From Clostridiales bacterium (GTDB lineage Bacteria; Bacillota; Clostridia; Peptostreptococcales; Anaerovoracaceae), in assembly GCA_009776955.1 (NCBI GenBank), contig WRMW01000007.1, forward strand, positions 20,518-84,517: a stretch of DNA of 64,000 bases, in the 5' to 3' direction. Shown here one piece after another: positions 1-8,744 of this stretch. Position numbers and translations under genes: made by a program. The notes under the pieces were generated by a model that was not told the origin of the DNA, made no database searches, and saw only the letters and a program-made list of their open reading frames with translations. Numbering within the stretch: the first letter of the stretch is position 1; the number at the start of each line of letters is the position of its first letter.

Positions 1-219
1 GGAAATCTTCTCGCCTGCAATGGTTATCGAACCCTTCGTGGGCTTTTCAAGCCCCGCAAGCATATTGAGCAGGGTGGACTTGCCGCTGCCGCTCTGCCCG
101 ACGATGCAGCATACCTCCCCTTGTTTTATCTCAAGATTTATTCCGGCGAGGGCCGCCACCTTCTCATTCCCCACCCTATATATTTTCTTGAGCCCCTCTG
201 TGCGAATCATAGTTCCCAT
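1..219 (-). CDS. ABC transporter ATP-binding protein, LolD/MacB type (5' part only)
   Basis: Seen: an open frame on the minus strand from ATG 219 (alternative ATG 210) that runs off the left edge after 73 codons. It holds a complete Walker A (GQSGSGKST) at about residues 46-54, preceded by a LolD-like N-terminal strand ([15 protein letters not shown]). Family knowledge: such subunits energise MacB/FtsX-type permeases that export lipoproteins, peptides or drugs. The signature motif and Walker B lie outside the window, so neither activity nor partner can be judged. A TGGTATAAT box ends only 8 nt before ATG 219 and no clear Shine-Dalgarno is present, so the transcript may be leaderless. It is divergent from the HdeD-like gene. 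Confidence 0.85.
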   Translation of the reverse strand, partial: MGTMIRTEGLKKIYRVGNEKVAALAGINLEIKQGEVCCIVGQSGSGKSTLLNMLAGLEKPTKGSITIAGEKIS

Positions 220-227
220 ACTCGGAT

Positions 228-236
228 ATTATACCA
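228..236 (-). promoter_or_regulatory. Extended -10 promoter for the ABC ATPase
   Basis: Reads TGGTATAAT on the minus strand, a perfect -10 with an upstream TGn. No good -35 lies 16-18 nt upstream. The -10 ends 8 nt before ATG 219, so the transcript would begin at or next to the start codon. Confidence 0.6.
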
Positions 237-246
237 CGCATTATTG

Positions 247-255
247 TGTTATAAT
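247..255 (+). promoter_or_regulatory. Extended -10 promoter for the HdeD-like gene
   Basis: Reads TGTTATAAT on the plus strand, about 57 nt before ATG 313. No convincing -35. It lies back to back with the minus-strand promoter at 228-236, so the two divergent genes share a very short control region. Confidence 0.5.
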
Positions 256-312
256 TGGTTTCGTTGTTTTGATTTTTTGTAGTGGTAGTATTTGAAAAAC
301 GGAGGTTGTTTG

Positions 313-900
313 ATGAAAGAGAAGATGGAAAAGACTTTTGACGATGTTACTCAGAAGGTGACAGGAGGAAGCAAGGCGGGCGCTATCGTCGTCGCCGTGA
401 TAATGATAATACTCGGGCTATTGTTTATAGCCTGGCCGTTTGGTACAGGCCTTTTGATGATGGCGGTCGCGACAGTCGGGTTTGTAATCTATGGGATATA
501 CAAGATCGTTTCGTATATTTCCGCCAAAAGCGACGAGCGCAAGGGCTGGGACCTGGCAAGCGGCATTATTTTTGCTATCATAGGCTTGCTGATCATGGTC
601 GAGACACCGGCGGGCATGATGGTGACTTTTGCTTTCGTCCTTGGATTTATCGCGATATCCGGCGGAATAAACAGCATTGTGGCCTCTTCGGAAATACGCA
701 AGGCAGGCGAGAAGGGCGGCGGCTGGGTAATGACCAGCGGCATAATAAACCTTATTATAGGCGGGTTTTTCCTGTTCGCGCCGTTTGGCACATGGCTTGT
801 GTTTGACTATGTGCTTGGGATATTCCTTATGGTGGCCGGGGCAGCCTTCCTGATAGAGAGTCTGTCGGGCGGAGGGAAGAACAGGCCGAAGGCGGCGTAA
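313..900 (+). CDS. HdeD-like (DUF308) multi-pass membrane protein
   Basis: A 195-residue membrane protein. After about 25 hydrophilic residues it has roughly six hydrophobic helices arranged as three pairs, the DUF308/HdeD pattern (for example the stretches around IVVAVIMIILGLLF and FDYVLGIFLMVAG). Related HdeD proteins are tied to acid resistance in enterobacteria, but the biochemical role is unknown and nothing here shows acid stress. ATG 313 is chosen because GGAGG lies at 301-305; an in-frame TTG at 292 has no such site. The gene is monocistronic and ends 4 bp from the convergent trmB. Confidence 0.8.
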   Translation: MKEKMEKTFDDVTQKVTGGSKAGAIVVAVIMIILGLLFIAWPFGTGLLMMAVATVGFVIYGIYKIVSYISAKSDERKGWDLASGIIFAIIGLLIMVETPAGMMVTFAFVLGFIAISGGINSIVASSEIRKAGEKGGGWVMTSGIINLIIGGFFLFAPFGTWLVFDYVLGIFLMVAGAAFLIESLSGGGKNRPKAA

Positions 901-904
901 CCCC

Positions 905-1585
905 TCAAGGTTTTAGGGCGATGAAGTGGTAGATGGGCATTCCAAGGACACGGAAGCGCTCCTCGTATTCGGTCGGGGTTGAAATGGCGCGGGTGGCTAT
1001 AGGGTCGCTTGTGGAAGTGATGCAGAAGCCCGCTTCGGTGAAAGTCCTAAGTGAATAATTATATAATGCTTCGCCGTCTGTTTTGACGGCGGCGAAGCCG
1101 CCAGGGTCGAGGATATGAAAATATGCCTCGGCCTTTTTTTGCGCAGTGAGGCGGCGAGAGGCATGGCGCTCTTTAGGCCAAGGGTCGGAGAAGTTGAGAA
1201 AGATGCCAGCGATGGAGGCCTCATCGAAAGCGGTTGTGGCGTCATTTATGAAGGCATCGATATAGAGCACGTTCGCGAGGTTTGTTTCGCGGGTTTTTTT
1301 GAGGGCAGACAGAAGGATGCTTTTGCAGCCTTCAACGCCGATGTATAGAGCTTCGGGGTCTGCGGCGGCGAGGGTGTTGATGAACTGGCCACGGCCACAG
1401 CCGAGTTCGACGTAGGTGCGGGGGAAGCCCGCAGGGAGGAGATAGCGGGAGGAGGGGCGTTCGTACCACCGAAGGTGATGTGACGGGCGTTCGACGCGAA
1501 GACCCGTTTCTTCTTCCGCTGGAAGCAGGAGGTCGACGTAGGCGGCTATTTTTTCGTTGGCTTGGGTGACGCGACGCTGTCTCAT
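905..1585 (-). CDS. trmB: tRNA (guanine-N7-)-methyltransferase TrmB
   Basis: Predicted to methylate G46 in the variable loop of tRNAs using S-adenosylmethionine. The 226-residue product shows the SAM-binding motif ELGCGRGQF and the family signature SDPWPKERHASRRLT with the catalytic Asp. ATG 1585 is chosen because TrmB proteins typically begin MRxRR and because this ATG forms an ATGA overlap with the stop of ecfT. The longer frame upstream is only ecfT read out of phase. It is the last gene of the ribosomal/ECF operon, at the place where many Firmicutes carry truA instead. Confidence 0.93.
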   Translation of the reverse strand: MRQRRVTQANEKIAAYVDLLLPAEEETGLRVERPSHHLRWYERPSSRYLLPAGFPRTYVELGCGRGQFINTLAAADPEALYIGVEGCKSILLSALKKTRETNLANVLYIDAFINDATTAFDEASIAGIFLNFSDPWPKERHASRRLTAQKKAEAYFHILDPGGFAAVKTDGEALYNYSLRTFTEAGFCITSTSDPIATRAISTPTEYEERFRVLGMPIYHFIALKP

Positions 1586-2382
1586 GTCAAGGTGCGTTCC
1601 AAGATGATAAGGCCTGTGAAGGCGCAAAAGATGATTACCGCCAGGGTGTCGCGGCGACGCCACTCAAAGACGTGGAGCTTGGTACGCCCTTCGCCGCCAC
1701 GGTAGCAACGTGCCTCCATGGCCATGGCGAGGTCTGATGCCATGCGGAAGGCGCCTACTATAAGCGGTATGAAGATGGGGATAAGCGCCTTGGCGCGGCG
1801 GAAGAAGGAGCCTGTTTCGAAGTCTGCGCCACGAGCCTGTTGTGCCTTCATTATCTTGTCCGTTTCCTCCAGAAGGGTCGGAATGAAGCGCAAGGCTATG
1901 GTCATCATCATTGCAAGCTCATGCGCAGGCAGGCCGAAGCGGGTGGCCGGCTTGAGCAGGTATTCTATTCCGTCGGTAAGCTTGACAGGCTTGGTGGTGA
2001 AGGTGAGCATAGAGGCGCCCAGTATGAGGAAGATGATGCGCAATGCCATATAGCACGCTGTGTATATCCCCTCTGCCGAGATTGTCAGCGGGCCGAGCGA
2101 GGCGATGGGCTCGCCTCTTGTCATAAACAGGTTTAACGTAAAAGTGAACGCAAGTATGATGAACAGCGGCTTGAGCCCGCGCAGGATAAAGCGCGGCGGG
2201 ACTTTCGAAACAGCTATGACGGAAGCGAGAAAAACAAACACTATCGCGTAGCCGACGAAACTGCTGACCAGAAAAACCACTACCATGTATGCCAGCACAA
2301 GGATGATCTTGAGCCGCGTATCGAGCTTATGAATGACGCTATAGCCAGGGTAGTATTGACCTATTGTGATGTTACGAATCAT
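1582..2382 (-). CDS. ecfT: Energy-coupling factor transporter transmembrane subunit EcfT
   Basis: The 266-residue membrane subunit of the group II ECF vitamin/metal importer, which links the two ATPase domains to exchangeable substrate-binding S components. It has the EcfT start (GQYYPGYSVIHKLDTRLK), about five or six membrane helices, and the coupling-helix motif ARGADFE followed by further helices. Its start overlaps the ecfA stop by ATGA (2379-2382) and its stop overlaps trmB, so all three should be translationally coupled. No S component is encoded nearby, so the substrate cannot be told; the module presumably serves S components elsewhere in the genome. Confidence 0.93.
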   Translation of the reverse strand: MIRNITIGQYYPGYSVIHKLDTRLKIILVLAYMVVVFLVSSFVGYAIVFVFLASVIAVSKVPPRFILRGLKPLFIILAFTFTLNLFMTRGEPIASLGPLTISAEGIYTACYMALRIIFLILGASMLTFTTKPVKLTDGIEYLLKPATRFGLPAHELAMMMTIALRFIPTLLEETDKIMKAQQARGADFETGSFFRRAKALIPIFIPLIVGAFRMASDLAMAMEARCYRGGEGRTKLHVFEWRRRDTLAVIIFCAFTGLIILERTLT

Positions 2383-4124
2383 TGGGACAAAGCCTCCAAT
2401 AATTCCTGGGTGGAGAGTATGACGCCAGGCAGATGCAGGCCGCCACGTGCGAGCCGCCCTGCGAAGCTCGTAGCCTTCGGGACGCCAAGGCCTATGCTTT
2501 TCAGAATCTCTTCATCTGCATATACTTCTCTGGGAGTGCCAGATTTCACGATTCTGCCAGCCGCCATAACAAGAATGCGGTCTGCGAGCCTGGCAACGTC
2601 GTCCATGTTGTGCGAAACTATCACGATGGTGCTGCCAGTCCGTTCGTGTATGCTCTCGATAAGCTCAAGCGTTTCCTCATGCGATCTTGGATCTAGGCCT
2701 GCCGTAGGCTCGTCGAGCACAAGCACTTCGGGGCGCATGGCCAAAACGCCGGCGATGGCGGCCTTGCGTTTCTGCCCGCCCGAGAGCTCGAAAGGCGAAC
2801 GCTCTGCAATCTCGTCATAGTCCATGTTGACCAGGGATATCGCTTCTTTGACACGCTCGGCTATCTCTTCCTCGGGCACGCCCAAATTGTTCGGACCGAA
2901 GGCGATGTCTTTGTACACAGTTTCCTCGAATAGCTGGTATTCGGGGTATTGAAAGACCATGCCGATTTTTTTGCGCATTTCCACGGTAGTGGCGCCTTTG
3001 GCGGAAACGTTTACGCCACCGACCGTGACGGTGCCTTCGGTAGGCTTCAAAAGGCCGTTCAGATGCTGGATAAGGGTTGACTTGCCGGAACCTGTGTGGC
3101 CGATGATGGCGACGTATTCGCCGGTGGAAATCTCGAAGCTTACGTCGGCGACGGCGTGGGTTTCGTAAGCCAGACCAGGGTTGTAAGTGTGTGAGAGGCG
3201 GTCGACGGTGATGATGGGGGCGGCGGAGGGGGAGGCTGAGCCAAGCGAAGCCATAGCGAGCCTTTCGGTAGAACCCCTGCGGACGCTCGCGAGTCCCCGA
3301 CTTTCCGCTGACACCGTTTCGGCAAGTTCGGCTTCCACCAGGACAGGCTCTCCTGGCGGCAATACACCCTTCTCCCGCAACCCTTCGGCGAGTTCCACTG
3401 CGAACGGGAGTTTTAGGCCTAATGCCTTTAGCTCCTCTGCACGGGCGAAGATATCGCGGGGCGGGCCGTCCATGCAGATACGGCCGCCGTCCATTATTAT
3501 TATACGGTCGCTGCCTACGGTTTCCTCCATAAAGTGAGTGATAAGCAACACCGTGATGCCTTCTTGGTTAAGCCGTGCCGCGATTTCCAGCGCCTCGGCC
3601 CGCCCCTCTGGGTCAAGCATGGCTGTCGGCTCATCGAAAATGATGATGTCCGGCTTCATAGCCACAACGCCAGCTATGGCGACGCGCTGCTTCTGGCCGC
3701 CCGATAGAAGGTGCGGCGCCATCTTGCGGTGTTCATACATACCGGTCGCCTCGAGCGAAATGCGTATGCGGTCTATTATCTCGTCACGCGGCAAGCCAAG
3801 GTTTTCCGGCCCGAAGGCTACATCGTCCTCCACAACCGCGCTCACAAGCTGGTTGTCCGGATTCTGGAAGACCATCCCTGCCATTCGCCGTATCTCCCAG
3901 ATATACTCCTCGTCTTGCGTATCGTACCCGCCCACAATCACGGTCCCGCTTGTTGGCGTCAGCAACGCGTTGATGCACTTGGCCAGCGTAGACTTGCCGC
4001 TGCCGTTGCGCCCTATGACAGACGTGAAAGTGCCGCACTCTATATCAAGACTTACGTCTTCAAGGGCGCGGACACTGCCGTCGTCGCTCAGGTACTCGAA
4101 AACGAGCCCCTCTATATTGATTAT
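2379..4124 (-). CDS. ecfA: Fused ECF ATPases EcfA1-EcfA2 in one frame
   Basis: Two complete ABC ATPases in one frame of about 581 codons. Half 1: Walker A GRNGSGKST near residue 38, LSGGQKQR near 140, DEPTAMLDP near 164. Half 2: GHTGSGKST near 343, LSGGQKRK, DEPTAGLDP. Known EcfA1 and EcfA2 are usually separate proteins of about 280 residues forming a heterodimer on EcfT. The joining linker contains a dispersed repeat (3227-3286) that includes an in-frame ATG at 3254 preceded by GAAAGG, so EcfA2 (291 residues) may also be made alone. The 5' end is odd: homology reaches back to about 4124, but no ATG, GTG or TTG exists in frame before the Walker A. ATA 4124 is used as a placeholder start. The frame overlaps the rplQ end without a stop. 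Confidence 0.85.
   Translation of the reverse strand: MINIEGLVFEYLSDDGSVRALEDVSLDIECGTFTSVIGRNGSGKSTLAKCINALLTPTSGTVIVGGYDTQDEEYIWEIRRMAGMVFQNPDNQLVSAVVEDDVAFGPENLGLPRDEIIDRIRISLEATGMYEHRKMAPHLLSGGQKQRVAIAGVVAMKPDIIIFDEPTAMLDPEGRAEALEIAARLNQEGITVLLITHFMEETVGSDRIIIMDGGRICMDGPPRDIFARAEELKALGLKLPFAVELAEGLREKGVLPPGEPVLVEAELAETVSAESRGLASVRRGSTERLAMASLGSASPSAAPIITVDRLSHTYNPGLAYETHAVADVSFEISTGEYVAIIGHTGSGKSTLIQHLNGLLKPTEGTVTVGGVNVSAKGATTVEMRKKIGMVFQYPEYQLFEETVYKDIAFGPNNLGVPEEEIAERVKEAISLVNMDYDEIAERSPFELSGGQKRKAAIAGVLAMRPEVLVLDEPTAGLDPRSHEETLELIESIHERTGSTIVIVSHNMDDVARLADRILVMAAGRIVKSGTPREVYADEEILKSIGLGVPKATSFAGRLARGGLHLPGVILSTQELLEALSQ
3227..3286 (-). repeat. Dispersed repeat, copy A, inside the ecfA linker
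   Basis: A 60-bp segment that matches 46744-46803 at 53 of 60 positions when read on the minus strand (core GCGTCCGCAGGGGTTCT, then CCGAAAGGCTCGCTA, then GGCTTCGC). It lies exactly between the C-terminal domain of EcfA1 and the first strand of EcfA2. The sequence stays open in the coding frame and carries an AAAGG-6 nt-ATG arrangement at 3254. Confidence 0.75.
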
Positions 4125-4144
4125 GCTTTTGTCGAAATCCTTGT

Positions 4145-4489
4145 TTATTTTACCAACTCTAAATAGACTTCTTCCGCATTGTCGCCGCGGCGGGGCCCAA
4201 GCTTGAGTATCCTTGTGTAGCCGCCCTGCCGATCCTCATAAGTAGGAGCGATTTCCTCAAAAAGCTTTTTTACGACGTCTTCGTCAAAGATATACGCGAG
4301 CGCTTGGCGTCTGGCATGGAGATCCCCGCGCTTTCCGAGCGTTATCATTTTTTCGGCCATGCGCCTTGCCTCTTTCGCGCGCATCTCTGTCGTCGTAATC
4401 CGGCCTTCGCGGAGAAGATCCGTCACGAGATTTCTAAGCATCGCCTTTCTATGCGATGCCACCCTGCCAAGCTTTCTATATCCAGGCAT
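4145..4489 (-). CDS. rplQ: 50S ribosomal protein L17
   Basis: 114 residues, the usual short bacterial length. The start [18 protein letters not shown] and the motif LITxGRIxTTExRAKE-like stretch are typical of L17, which lies near the peptide-exit side of the 50S subunit. It is 16 nt downstream of rpoA, the standard alpha-operon order. Its last codons read GTA AAA TAA; the AAAA run at the stop leads into the open ecfA frame if the ribosome slips back by one base. Confidence 0.97.
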   Translation of the reverse strand: MPGYRKLGRVASHRKAMLRNLVTDLLREGRITTTEMRAKEARRMAEKMITLGKRGDLHARRQALAYIFDEDVVKKLFEEIAPTYEDRQGGYTRILKLGPRRGDNAEEVYLELVK

Positions 4490-4505
4490 ATCTATCCCTC
4501 CGTTT

Positions 4506-5462
4506 CTATTCGTCGTCGACTCTAAGGCCGAGGCCGAGCCCTTCTAGCTTTATCTTGATCTCCTCAAGCGATTTGCGCCCTAGGTTGCGTACGTTCATCA
4601 TATCGGCCTCTGTCTTGTTTATAAGGTTTTCGACCGTATTTATATTGGCCCTTTTCAGGCAATTGAACGAGCGGACTGAGAGCTCGAGGTCGTCAATCGG
4701 CATTTTTTCAAGGGTTTTCGCCCTCTGGTCTTCGCCCTTTTCCACCATGATGTCTTCAAGGTCGGCGGCGTTCTCGTATAGCCCAATAAACAGATTCAGG
4801 TGCTCACGCATGATACGCGCGCCCATTGCGACGCTCTCTACGGGAGAGATGCTGCCGTCCGTCCATATTTCCAAAGTCAGCTTGTCGTAGTCCGTAACCT
4901 GCCCTACACGGGTGTTGTCGACGACAAAATTGACTTTTTTGACAGGCGTATAAATGGAGTCTACCGGTATGACGCCAATAGGTGTCGCTTCGTTTTTGTT
5001 TTGGTCGGCTGTAACATAGCCCCTACCGCGCGAAAGGTTTATCTCCATATATATGGAGGCGCCTTCCTCGAGCGTCGCGATATGCAAATCCGTATTGTAT
5101 ATCTCGACGTCCGTGCTGGCTTTGATGTCGTCCGCTGTTACGTCCACCGGGCCTTTGGCCTCGATAATAACGGTTTTTTCGTCGTCGGACTGTACGCGCA
5201 CCGCAAGCCCTTTGAGGTTCAATATGATTTCTGTAACATCCTCTTTGACTCCTGGAATGGTCGAGAACTCGTGCATGATCCCGTCGATTTTAACGCTGGT
5301 CACCGCACTGCCAGGCAGCGAACTCAAGAGAATGCGCCTGAGGCTGTTGCCGAGCGTAGTGCCGTAGCCCCGCTCTAGCGGCTCAATCACAAACTTGCCG
5401 TATGTTTCATCTCCCTCGGCGGAAATGATATCTATTGTTGGTCTGTCAATTTGCTGATTCAC
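4506..5462 (-). CDS. rpoA: DNA-directed RNA polymerase subunit alpha
   Basis: 318 residues, full length. The N-terminal assembly domain contains [26 protein letters not shown] linker around residue 230 leads to the C-terminal domain with [22 protein letters not shown], which contacts UP elements and activators. The start is GTG 5462, preceded by GGAGGAAGGACT; the ATG-less start and strong ribosome binding site agree. It lies between rpsD and rplQ. Confidence 0.98.
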   Translation of the reverse strand: MNQQIDRPTIDIISAEGDETYGKFVIEPLERGYGTTLGNSLRRILLSSLPGSAVTSVKIDGIMHEFSTIPGVKEDVTEIILNLKGLAVRVQSDDEKTVIIEAKGPVDVTADDIKASTDVEIYNTDLHIATLEEGASIYMEINLSRGRGYVTADQNKNEATPIGVIPVDSIYTPVKKVNFVVDNTRVGQVTDYDKLTLEIWTDGSISPVESVAMGARIMREHLNLFIGLYENAADLEDIMVEKGEDQRAKTLEKMPIDDLELSVRSFNCLKRANINTVENLINKTEADMMNVRNLGRKSLEEIKIKLEGLGLGLRVDDE

Positions 5463-5486
5463 AGTCCTTCCTCCTTCTGCTTCGAA

Positions 5487-6107
5487 TTACTTCGAATATA
5501 GCTCGACGATAAGGTGCTCGGAGATGGGAGTATCGATCTCCTCCCGCCTTGGAAGAGCCAACACTGTTCCCTCAAGATTGGAAACGTTGACGCTAATCCA
5601 CGCAGGAACGCTTATCTGCATATCCTTGATCTCTTCAAACTTGGGCGATTTGTGGCTACGCTTTTTGACCGCCACCACACTGCCCGGGACCACCTGCATC
5701 GACGGGATATCCGCTTTTTTGCCGTTTATGGTGAAATGCCCGTGGTTGACGAGCTGCCTTGCCTCTTTGCGCGACGACGCGAACCCCATGCGAAATACAA
5801 CGTTGTCAAGGCGCGTTTCGAGCATTATAAGCAAGTTGTCGCCTGTGATGCCTTTTTTCTTCGCTGCTTTCAGAAATGTATTGTGGAACTGCTTTTCGAG
5901 CATGCCATAAAAGCGCTTTGCCTTTTGCTTCTCTCTTAGCTGCACCCCATAGTCGGAGGTCTTTTTCCTGCCCTGGCCATGCTGACCCGGAGGATAGGCT
6001 CTCCGTTCGAGCGCACACCTCGGCGAATAGCAGCGGTCGCCTTTCAAGAAAAGCTTTTGGGCTTCCCGCCTGCACAGTTTACACGATGCGTCTGTATATC
6101 TTGCCAC
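5487..6107 (-). CDS. rpsD: 30S ribosomal protein S4
   Basis: 206 residues. This is the zinc-binding C+ form, with cysteines at residues 9, 12, 26 and 31. The S4 RNA-binding domain ([31 protein letters not shown]) is intact. S4 nucleates 30S assembly and in many bacteria represses the alpha operon. Unlike many Firmicutes, which keep rpsD elsewhere, it sits here between rpsK and rpoA. Confidence 0.97.
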   Translation of the reverse strand: MARYTDASCKLCRREAQKLFLKGDRCYSPRCALERRAYPPGQHGQGRKKTSDYGVQLREKQKAKRFYGMLEKQFHNTFLKAAKKKGITGDNLLIMLETRLDNVVFRMGFASSRKEARQLVNHGHFTINGKKADIPSMQVVPGSVVAVKKRSHKSPKFEEIKDMQISVPAWISVNVSNLEGTVLALPRREEIDTPISEHLIVELYSK

Positions 6108-6118
6108 TTTGTCCCTCC

Positions 6119-6517
6119 TTATACACGCCTTCTCTTAGGCGGTCTGCACCCATTATGCGGGATAGGGGTGATGTCCTTTATCATTGTGATCTCAAGTCCC
6201 GCTGTCTGAAGCGCCCGGATAGCGGCCTCGCGGCCAGAACCCGGTCCTTTGACATAAACCTCTACATTTTTGAGTCCGTGCTCCATGGCTGCCTTCGCTG
6301 CGGCTTCCGAAGCCATCTGAGCCGCAAAAGGCGTCGATTTACGCGACCCCTTGAAGCCCAGCGAACCCGCGCTCGACCAAGACAGGGCATTGCCGCTCTG
6401 GTCTGTGAGCGTGACGAGCGTGTTGTTGAACGTGGCCTGGATGTGCGCCTGGCCGCGCTCTATATTTTTCCGCTCTTTTCTTTTTTTCCTTACCGATCCT
6501 TTTTTGGCCGTTGCCAT
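6119..6517 (-). CDS. rpsK: 30S ribosomal protein S11
   Basis: 132 residues, normal length. It has a Lys/Arg-rich N terminus, then the core ([21 protein letters not shown]) and the C-terminal [10 protein letters not shown] that ends almost all bacterial S11 proteins. It forms the 30S platform with S7 and S18. Gaps of 20 nt to rpsM and 11 nt to rpsD, alpha-operon order. Confidence 0.97.
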   Translation of the reverse strand: MATAKKGSVRKKRKERKNIERGQAHIQATFNNTLVTLTDQSGNALSWSSAGSLGFKGSRKSTPFAAQMASEAAAKAAMEHGLKNVEVYVKGPGSGREAAIRALQTAGLEITMIKDITPIPHNGCRPPKRRRV

Positions 6518-6537
6518 AGTTTTTTACCCTCCTGAGA

Positions 6538-6912
6538 CTAGTTGCCTTTTTTCTTTCTGCCGACCGTCTTCTTTGGCCCCTTGCGAGTCCTGGCGTTGGT
6601 CTTTGTGTTTTGGCCGCGAACGGGAAGCCCCCTTCTGTGGCGGATGCCGCGATAGCAGCCAATTTCCATCAAACGCTTGATGTTGAGGCTGACATCTCTC
6701 CTGAGGTCGCCTTCCACACTGTAGTCGGAGTCGATGATTTTGCGGATCTTACCGGCATCTTCTTCGGAAAGGTCTTTCCCCCGAATATCGGGGTCGACGC
6801 CCGCCTTTACGAGAATGTCGCTCGCCGTCTTGCGACCTACTCCGTAGATGTGGGTAAGGCCAATCTCAATCCTCTTGTCCCTCGGTAAGTCTACGCCTGC
6901 TATACGTGCCAT
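6538..6912 (-). CDS. rpsM: 30S ribosomal protein S13
   Basis: 124 residues. Begins [24 protein letters not shown] and contains the highly conserved [26 protein letters not shown] that contacts the 30S head and P-site tRNA. The tail is basic. 15 nt downstream of rpmJ. Confidence 0.97.
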   Translation of the reverse strand: MARIAGVDLPRDKRIEIGLTHIYGVGRKTASDILVKAGVDPDIRGKDLSEEDAGKIRKIIDSDYSVEGDLRRDVSLNIKRLMEIGCYRGIRHRRGLPVRGQNTKTNARTRKGPKKTVGRKKKGN

Positions 6913-6927
6913 CCTATTCTTTCCTTT

Positions 6928-7041
6928 CTACCCCTGACGCTGCTTGTGCTTGGGGTTCTCGCATATAACCATCACCCTGCCGTGGCGTTTGATGATCTTG
7001 CATTTCTCACAAATCGGTTTTACCGATGCTCTGACTTTCAT
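6928..7041 (-). CDS. rpmJ: 50S ribosomal protein L36
   Basis: A 37-residue protein found by translating the infA-rpsM gap. Begins [15 protein letters not shown] and ends in [10 protein letters not shown]. The zinc ligands Cys11, Cys14, Cys27 and His32 are all present, so this is the zinc-binding form. A GGAGTGAC ribosome binding site precedes ATG 7041. The 62-nt gap to infA is the longest in this part of the operon. Confidence 0.97.
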   Translation of the reverse strand: MKVRASVKPICEKCKIIKRHGRVMVICENPKHKQRQG

Positions 7042-7103
7042 AATGTCACTCCTTCTAAACCCAATCTTTTATTATACTGCTTTTCCGGCGTTATGCAAGG
7101 TTT

Positions 7104-7322
7104 CTACTTGTCGCGCCAGATGATACGGCCTTTTGTGAGGTCGTAAGGCGACAATTCCATCTTGACCTTGTCGCCAGGCAGGATGCGGATGAAGTTCATC
7201 CTTATCTTGCCTGAGATGTGGGCGTTGACGCGGTGGCCATTGTCGAGTTCGACTACGAACATCGCGTTAGGCTGGGACTCGATGACCTTGCCCTCTACCT
7301 CTATCACATCTTTCTTTGCCAT
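7104..7322 (-). CDS. infA: Translation initiation factor IF-1
   Basis: 72 residues, a single OB-fold. Begins [19 protein letters not shown] and shows the core [29 protein letters not shown], nearly the consensus. IF-1 occupies the ribosomal A site during initiation. It starts 3 nt after the map stop, the common Firmicutes order adk-map-infA-rpmJ. Confidence 0.98.
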   Translation of the reverse strand: MAKKDVIEVEGKVIESQPNAMFVVELDNGHRVNAHISGKIRMNFIRILPGDKVKMELSPYDLTKGRIIWRDK

Positions 7323-7325
7323 ACC

Positions 7326-8096
7326 CTATACGTCCCTTTCATCTCCTTCGTAGAGCGTGATGACAAGCGGCTCGGCGTCTGTCACAATCACCGTGTTTTC
7401 GTAATGCGCCGCCAACTTGCCGTCTTCCGTTGCAACCGTCCATCCGTCCGAAAGCACCTTCACAGCCGCTACGCCTTCGTTTATCATCGGCTCGATTGCA
7501 AGCGCCATTCCCTTCGCGAGCATTGGGCCCTTGCCGGGTTCTCCGTAGTTTTTCACCTGTGGGTCCTCGTGCATATGCCTGCCGATTCCATGGCCTACAT
7601 AGTCGAGTACCACCGAAAACCCTTCCGCCTCTACATGGGTCTGGATCGCATGGCCAATGTCTGTCAGCCTGTGCCCTGCCCTGCATACCTTGAGGCTCTC
7701 GAAAAAACTTTCCTTCGCGGCTCTTATGAGCCGCTCTGCGGTTTCTGACACCGTACCGACCGCATAGGTTCGCGCCGCATCGCTTACCCAGCCTTTGTGC
7801 GTGATGCCGATGTCCACGGATACGATGTCCCCTTCCTTCAGCACGCGGGCTTCGTCCGGTATCCCATGTACGAGTTCCTCGTTGACCGAGACGCACGCAT
7901 TAGCGGGAAAGCCGTTGTAGCCCTTAAATGTCGGCTTCATCCCCTCCGCGAGGATGGCCTCCTCGACGAAGCGGTCGATGTCTTTCGTTGTGGCACCCGG
8001 GCGTACCAGCTTTTCAAGCTCGTACAGGATACGTCCCGTCACTTTTCCGGACTCGGCCATAAGGCCAATCTGCTCGTCCGTCTTGAGTTTTATCAT
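7326..8096 (-). CDS. map: Methionine aminopeptidase, type I
   Basis: 256 residues, the usual size for type Ia enzymes without an N-terminal zinc finger. It removes the initiator Met from nascent proteins. The metal-binding pattern is visible: VSVDIGITHKGWVSDAART (two Asp), GHGIGRHMHEDP (His), AIEPM (Glu) and ATEDGKLAAHYENTV (Glu). Its start overlaps the adk stop by ATGA, so translation is probably coupled. Confidence 0.97.
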   Translation of the reverse strand: MIKLKTDEQIGLMAESGKVTGRILYELEKLVRPGATTKDIDRFVEEAILAEGMKPTFKGYNGFPANACVSVNEELVHGIPDEARVLKEGDIVSVDIGITHKGWVSDAARTYAVGTVSETAERLIRAAKESFFESLKVCRAGHRLTDIGHAIQTHVEAEGFSVVLDYVGHGIGRHMHEDPQVKNYGEPGKGPMLAKGMALAIEPMINEGVAAVKVLSDGWTVATEDGKLAAHYENTVIVTDAEPLVITLYEGDERDV

Positions 8097-8743
8097 GCCA
8101 ATCCCAAAGCTTTGTCTATCTGCCCCTGCAAAACCTCGACGCTCTGCGTGCCGTCAAGTTCTAGCAAGATGCCTTTCTTTGTATAGTAGTCGATGAGCGG
8201 CTTGGTTTGTGCCTTGTACACATCAAGCCTTTTCTCAACCGTTTTGGGATCGTCGTCCGACCGCTGGATCAGCTCCGCGCCGCAATGGTCGCATATGCCG
8301 TCCTGCAGGGGCTTTCGCCCGTTCATATGGTAGGTGAGCCCGCATGTCGGGCATACCTGCCGGTAAATGATGCGCTCAATAAGCACCTCTCTGGGGGCGT
8401 TCAGGAAGAATACACCTTCCAGCTCCCTGCCTTTTTCCGCAAGGTAGGCGTCCAGCATGTCCGCCTGCACTATGGTGCGTGGAAAACCGTCCAGCAAATA
8501 GCCTTTTTCCACGTCTATTTTTTCAAATATCTGTTTGACCAATTCTACGATTATTTCGTCCGGTACCAACATGCCTATGTTCATATAGGCTTTGGCCTCG
8601 ACTCCAAGCGGCGTTTTCGCTTCAATGTTTTCGCGCAAAGCGTCACCTGTGGAAATAGCAGGTATGCCGTAGGTCCGCGTTATCATTGCGGCCTGCGTGC
8701 CTTTGCCGGAACCCGGCGGGCCTAGCAACATTACCCTTTTCAT
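8093..8743 (-). CDS. adk: Adenylate kinase
   Basis: 216 residues, the long-LID form. Interconverts ATP + AMP and 2 ADP. The P-loop GPPGSGKGTQA is at about residues 8-18. The LID carries four cysteines at 131, 134, 151 and 154, so it should bind zinc, as is common in Gram-positive bacteria. DGFPRT and the LID Arg residues are conserved. One nucleotide separates it from secY upstream. Confidence 0.98.
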   Translation of the reverse strand: MKRVMLLGPPGSGKGTQAAMITRTYGIPAISTGDALRENIEAKTPLGVEAKAYMNIGMLVPDEIIVELVKQIFEKIDVEKGYLLDGFPRTIVQADMLDAYLAEKGRELEGVFFLNAPREVLIERIIYRQVCPTCGLTYHMNGRKPLQDGICDHCGAELIQRSDDDPKTVEKRLDVYKAQTKPLIDYYTKKGILLELDGTQSVEVLQGQIDKALGLA

Positions 8744-8744
8744 T

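Noticed and set aside
489..791. Minus-strand open frame within the HdeD-like gene
   Set aside because: Antisense shadow of a membrane protein with a proper ribosome binding site on the plus strand.
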